In this document: positions 60,768 to 64,000 of the stretch, in pieces
How the letters are laid out: every line of letters begins with the position of its first letter
How positions within the stretch are numbered: the stretch's first letter is position 1
NCBI RefSeq assembly: GCF_022267315.1
Contig: NZ_JAIKLE010000017.1
Location: 1 to 64,000, forward strand
Direction of reading: 5' to 3'
Source of the DNA: Maribellus maritimus
GTDB lineage: Bacteria > Bacteroidota > Bacteroidia > Bacteroidales > Prolixibacteraceae
DNA length: 64,000 bases
Position numbers and translations under genes: made by a program
Notes under the pieces: generated by a model
What the model was told of the DNA's origin: nothing
The model's input: only the letters and a program-made list of their open reading frames with translations
Database searches by the model: none

Positions 60768-63700
60768 TTATTGTTGTTCAACTTCAACCAAATCGTTAAG
60801 AATTTTCTTTAGCCCGTTAAGTGGGATGTGTAACCAATCCGGGCGGTTGTTAAATTCATAATCGGCTTCGTAAATGGCTTTTTCGATCGTATAAACCGAC
60901 AGTAAATTATTGATTTCCTGCTCTTCTTCAGGGATGAAGGAAGCTTTTCCTGCTGTTTTTAAGTAGCCCTCCATAAATGCATTTTGAACCATTTCGTACC
61001 ACGCATCAAGCCACGGTTTTAGAAAGTCAGAATCCCCCGGTATTTTCGACTTATTCTCCAACTGGCCCATATATATAGCATAATGAAATGAACGCAACAT
61101 TCCGGCAACATCCTTAAACGGACAGTGTTTTAGTTTACGCGCAGTAAGCGAACGTGTTGGTTCTCCTTCAAAATCGATAATCATAAAATCCTTCCCCACA
61201 AACAATACCTGGCCAAGATGATAATCGCCGTGTATCCTGGTTTTTGAAGTATGAATTTTTTTTCTTTCCAGTGTACTTTTTATGGTCGAAAGAAGCAAAC
61301 TTTCATTGCTGATGATGTCATCAATCAGCTCCTTCTGTTCATCATTCAATTTCTTTTTCGACGATTTCATTTGGTTTACCGTTCTTTTTATGAGTGTGCG
61401 GAACGACTGATACAATGATTTTTGGTACAAAAGAGAAAATGGTTCGGGCGTAAATTCTTTTTTGTTTTTTACCGAGGCCAGCGCCAAATGCATTTCGGCT
61501 GTTCGGCGTCCCAGTAACTTCATCATTTCCAAAAAGAATGAGCCGAGCAGATCTTTCATCTTTTCTTTTCCTACAATTTCAACTACATTCAGATGCTCGT
61601 CGTCATCTTTGAAATCAACCGTTAAATTTTCTTTGTCAGCGACAATCCGGTCGAAGTACTGGTCGATGGCTGATTGGGTAAACTCCCATGCATTTCCTTC
61701 GTTTGAAACAAAATCGACCAAAATACCTAGTGCTGAACTTTCATCATCCTTTTTCCTATACTCAAGTGCTCCCGCAAAAGTTGGAAAGTTCCGAAAAGAG
61801 GTATTTTCAGTCAGTGTTTTTATGATTTCCAATTCCGGATTATTGCCTTCCTCAGGACTTCTGTAAAGTTTAAAGAAAAAGCGACTGTCGTATAAAAAAG
61901 AAGTATTCGACTGTTCGGCAAGTAATACACGTGAGGGAACAGGAAGTTCTTCTTTTTTTACTTTTGATCCTATTTTTTTACCGGGAACACCTGCAATTTG
62001 AGTGTCTTTGTTTTTTATCTTTCCCTTTTGAAAGATTAGGCGGAAAAACAGATCCCTTATGTTCTTGTTATAGGATCCGTCGTATAATAATCCTTCATTG
62101 TTGTCAACTTCAACATATGCAATCAGTGCTTCCGGGTGATTGTACTTGATTTCAGTTGCCTCGTTACCTGTAATTAGTGAAATTAGTGAAAGAGGAATTA
62201 CATATTTTTCATTTTTCCCTTCAAGGTAAAAGATTTCAATCAGAAAAATGTAAGATTTTAACGGACCATCAGAAAGGGGAATGGTGTCTTTTATTTCAAT
62301 ACTTTTTATTTTTTTTGCTTTTCCTCTAAACCATCGGCTTTTGGGTAAATAGTTTGAAAACAGCTTTTGAAGTTCTGTTTTTGTTGTCATTTTCATTTGA
62401 TTCCATGCGGTGCCTGAAATTTCCAATTGCGGATTGGTTGACAAAGATTCGGCAAATTCCTCCACTTCCTTTTTGCTCAATTCAAACCAAAAATAGTTCT
62501 TCAATTGCAGTGGAAAGATATAAGGCTCTTTTCCTATGGCCGCAAACTCGTTTTGACTGAATACTTCTGTTGGTACATAGCCTTCGTATTCAGACAAATC
62601 GAGTTCGGCTTGTTGTGAATATCTTGAAAGATTGATTACAACCAGTATTCTTTCTTCTTTGTAACTTCGGGTAAATGCAAGTATTTTTGAGTTATTTGTA
62701 TCAATAAACCTGATGTCGCCACGACTAAAAGCTTTAAATTGTTTTCGTTTGTCAATTACTCTGCGCATCCACCATAAAAGCGAACTTAGATTTTTTTCGT
62801 GGTTCTCCACGTTAAGGGTCTCGTAATGATAATCGTGGCTGAATATCACAGGTAAGAACAATTGCTGAGGTTCAGCGGGAGAAAAACCGGCATTTTTGTC
62901 GGATGACCACTGCATTGGTGTTCTTACTCCATCGCGGTCGCCTAAGTAATAATTGTCCCCCATACCAATTTCATCTCCGTAATAGATTATTGGTGTTCCC
63001 GGCAATGAAAAAAGCAGGATGTTCATTAACTCAATATTTTTCCTGTTGTTTTCGAGCAACGGAGCCAACCTTCGCCTGATGCCAAGGTTTATCCGCTGTT
63101 TGGGGTTTTTTGCAAATGCTTTATACATATAGTCCCGTTCTTCATCCGATACCATTTCGAGGGTGAGCTCGTCGTGGTTTCTCAGGAATATCGCCCACTG
63201 GCAATTGTCGGGGATTTTGGGTGTTTGTTCAATAATATCTATCAGCGGAAAGCGGTCTTCCATGCTCATCGACATGTATAATCTTGGCATGAGCGGAAAA
63301 TGGAAATTCATGTGGCATTCATCGCCTTCACCAAAATATTCGGAAGCATCATCGGGCCACTGGTTTGCTTCTGCCAGCAACATTTTATCCTCATAATTAT
63401 CGTCAATGTGTTTGCGAAGTTTTTTTAGAAACTGGTGTGTTTCAGGTAAGTTTTCACAGTTGGTTCCTTCTCTTTCATATAAGTAAGGCACGGCATCAAG
63501 CCGCAACCCGTCGACACCGATTTTAAACCAAAAATCGAGCACTTTTATCACTGCTTTATGCACACTGGGGTTGTCAAAATTTAAATCGGGCTGGTGTGAA
63601 TAGAAACGGTGCCAGTAATACGCGCCTGCCACAGGATCCCACGTCCAGTTTGAAATTTCGAAATCCTGGAAAATTATCCTTGCGTCTGTATATTTTTCGG

Positions 63701-64000
63701 TGGAATCATTCCATACATAAAAATCGCGGTACACCGAGCCTGGTTTTGCTCTTCGGGCACGTTCAAACCATTTGTGTTCGTTTGATGTATGATTAAGGAC
63801 AAGTTCTGTAATTATCCGTAATCCACGGTTGTGTGCTTCGCGGATGAAACGTTTAAAGTCGGCCATTGTACCATAATCCGGATTAATTGCAGTGAAATCA
63901 GAAATATCATATCCGCCGTCTTTTAAAGGTGATTTGTAAAAGGGTAAAATCCAGATAGCTGTAACCCCCAGCGATTTCAGATAATCCAGTTTTTCTATCA
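60768..64000 (-). CDS. treS: Trehalose synthase-maltokinase fusion (TreS-Mak), 5' end outside the window
   Basis: About 1,076 codons are visible; the start is beyond 64000, and the frame continues upstream of the ATG at 63866 with good TreS sequence (WILPFYKSPLKDGGYDISD). The GH13 part has VLNHTSNEHKWF, DGLRLDAVPYLYE (nucleophile), LLAEANQWP and FLRNHDELTLEM. From about residue 490 of the ATG-63866 frame a maltokinase domain follows (YLPKSRWFRGKAKK, RIHGDYHLGQVLF, MIIDFEGEPTRS). TreS isomerises trehalose and maltose; the kinase makes maltose 1-phosphate, the GlgE donor. GlgE is not seen here. Confidence 0.92.
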   Translation of the reverse strand, partial: IEKLDYLKSLGVTAIWILPFYKSPLKDGGYDISDFTAINPDYGTMADFKRFIREAHNRGLRIITELVLNHTSNEHKWFERARRAKPGSVYRDFYVWNDSTEKYTDARIIFQDFEISNWTWDPVAGAYYWHRFYSHQPDLNFDNPSVHKAVIKVLDFWFKIGVDGLRLDAVPYLYEREGTNCENLPETHQFLKKLRKHIDDNYEDKMLLAEANQWPDDASEYFGEGDECHMNFHFPLMPRLYMSMSMEDRFPLIDIIEQTPKIPDNCQWAIFLRNHDELTLEMVSDEERDYMYKAFAKNPKQRINLGIRRRLAPLLENNRKNIELMNILLFSLPGTPIIYYGDEIGMGDNYYLGDRDGVRTPMQWSSDKNAGFSPAEPQQLFLPVIFSHDYHYETLNVENHEKNLSSLLWWMRRVIDKRKQFKAFSRGDIRFIDTNNSKILAFTRSYKEERILVVINLSRYSQQAELDLSEYEGYVPTEVFSQNEFAAIGKEPYIFPLQLKNYFWFELSKKEVEEFAESLSTNPQLEISGTAWNQMKMTTKTELQKLFSNYLPKSRWFRGKAKKIKSIEIKDTIPLSDGPLKSYIFLIEIFYLEGKNEKYVIPLSLISLITGNEATEIKYNHPEALIAYVEVDNNEGLLYDGSYNKNIRDLFFRLIFQKGKIKNKDTQIAGVPGKKIGSKVKKEELPVPSRVLLAEQSNTSFLYDSRFFFKLYRSPEEGNNPELEIIKTLTENTSFRNFPTFAGALEYRKKDDESSALGILVDFVSNEGNAWEFTQSAIDQYFDRIVADKENLTVDFKDDDEHLNVVEIVGKEKMKDLLGSFFLEMMKLLGRRTAEMHLALASVKNKKEFTPEPFSLLYQKSLYQSFRTLIKRTVNQMKSSKKKLNDEQKELIDDIISNESLLLSTIKSTLERKKIHTSKTRIHGDYHLGQVLFVGKDFMIIDFEGEPTRSLTARKLKHCPFKDVAGMLRSFHYAIYMGQLENKSKIPGDSDFLKPWLDAWYEMVQNAFMEGYLKTAGKASFIPEEEQEINNLLSVYTIEKAIYEADYEFNNRPDWLHIPLNGLKKILNDLVEVEQQ

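Noticed and set aside
1-64000. CRISPR arrays, tRNA genes, transposases, integrases or prophage genes
   Set aside because: No regularly spaced repeats, tRNA cloverleaf or mobile-element protein was recognised anywhere in the window.

Overview
The window looks like the chromosome of a free-living, probably marine or sediment, anaerobic to facultatively anaerobic member of the Bacteroidota, most likely of the Marinilabiliales/Prolixibacteraceae type. The grounds are the low GC content, many TAnnTTTG -7 promoter elements, few Shine-Dalgarno sequences, a type IX secretion sorting domain, a GldF-GldG fusion, a sigma/FecR/TonB-receptor surface-signalling set and an electron-bifurcating [FeFe] hydrogenase. 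The genus is an inference.

Layout. 1-100: 3' end of a 5S rRNA gene and its terminator. 148-5237: O-antigen ligase, glycosyltransferase, exported superoxide dismutase, then DUF2520 protein, KdsC and Maf. 5363-10847: orphan XylF-like lipoprotein, secreted esterase, flavin reductase, MiaB. 10860-24771: a molybdenum-hydroxylase region (IorA/IorB-like oxidoreductase, moaA-moaD-moaE-moeB, xdhC-mocA) with secreted FG-GAP and PQQ-type propellers around it. 24930-33467: housekeeping genes (surE, lpxB, gldFG fusion, dnaN, an exonuclease, FAH hydrolase, thioesterase). 33464-36479: YkgJ protein, alanine symporter, and a membrane protein / 40-residue protein / XRE regulator operon. 36529-39441: response regulator, bactofilin and an actin-like protein. 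39445-55360: a segment that appears inverted (below). 56063-64000: trehalose/alpha-glucan operon (treS-maltokinase fusion, glgB, treY).

Two things stand out. First, the actin-like protein downstream of the bactofilin appears circularly permuted: the phosphate-1 motif that opens every ordinary actin-fold ATPase (GLDLGNNNT) is at residues 334-342 of 350, and the N-terminus begins where that hairpin would normally lead. Second, a FecA-like TonB receptor is cut in two: its N-terminal 617 codons lie on the minus strand at 39445-41295 and its C-terminal half lies on the plus strand at 55358-56005. Inverting the 15.9 kb between them, with a 3-base AAT overlap, restores a single in-frame gene of about 831 residues directly behind its sigma and FecR genes. 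It also places a terminator behind the actin-like gene and puts the cytoplasmic histidine kinase (53446-55245) tail to tail with the actin-like gene, near the orphan response regulator. The window therefore seems to record a recent inversion (or an assembly inversion) through a bactofilin/actin/two-component locus and a surface-signalling operon.

The inverted segment also holds an apparently catalytically dead alkaline-phosphatase homologue, the hydABC-type hydrogenase operon, a DNA-repair methyltransferase, two secreted hydrolases and a cysteine-rich DUF5714 protein.
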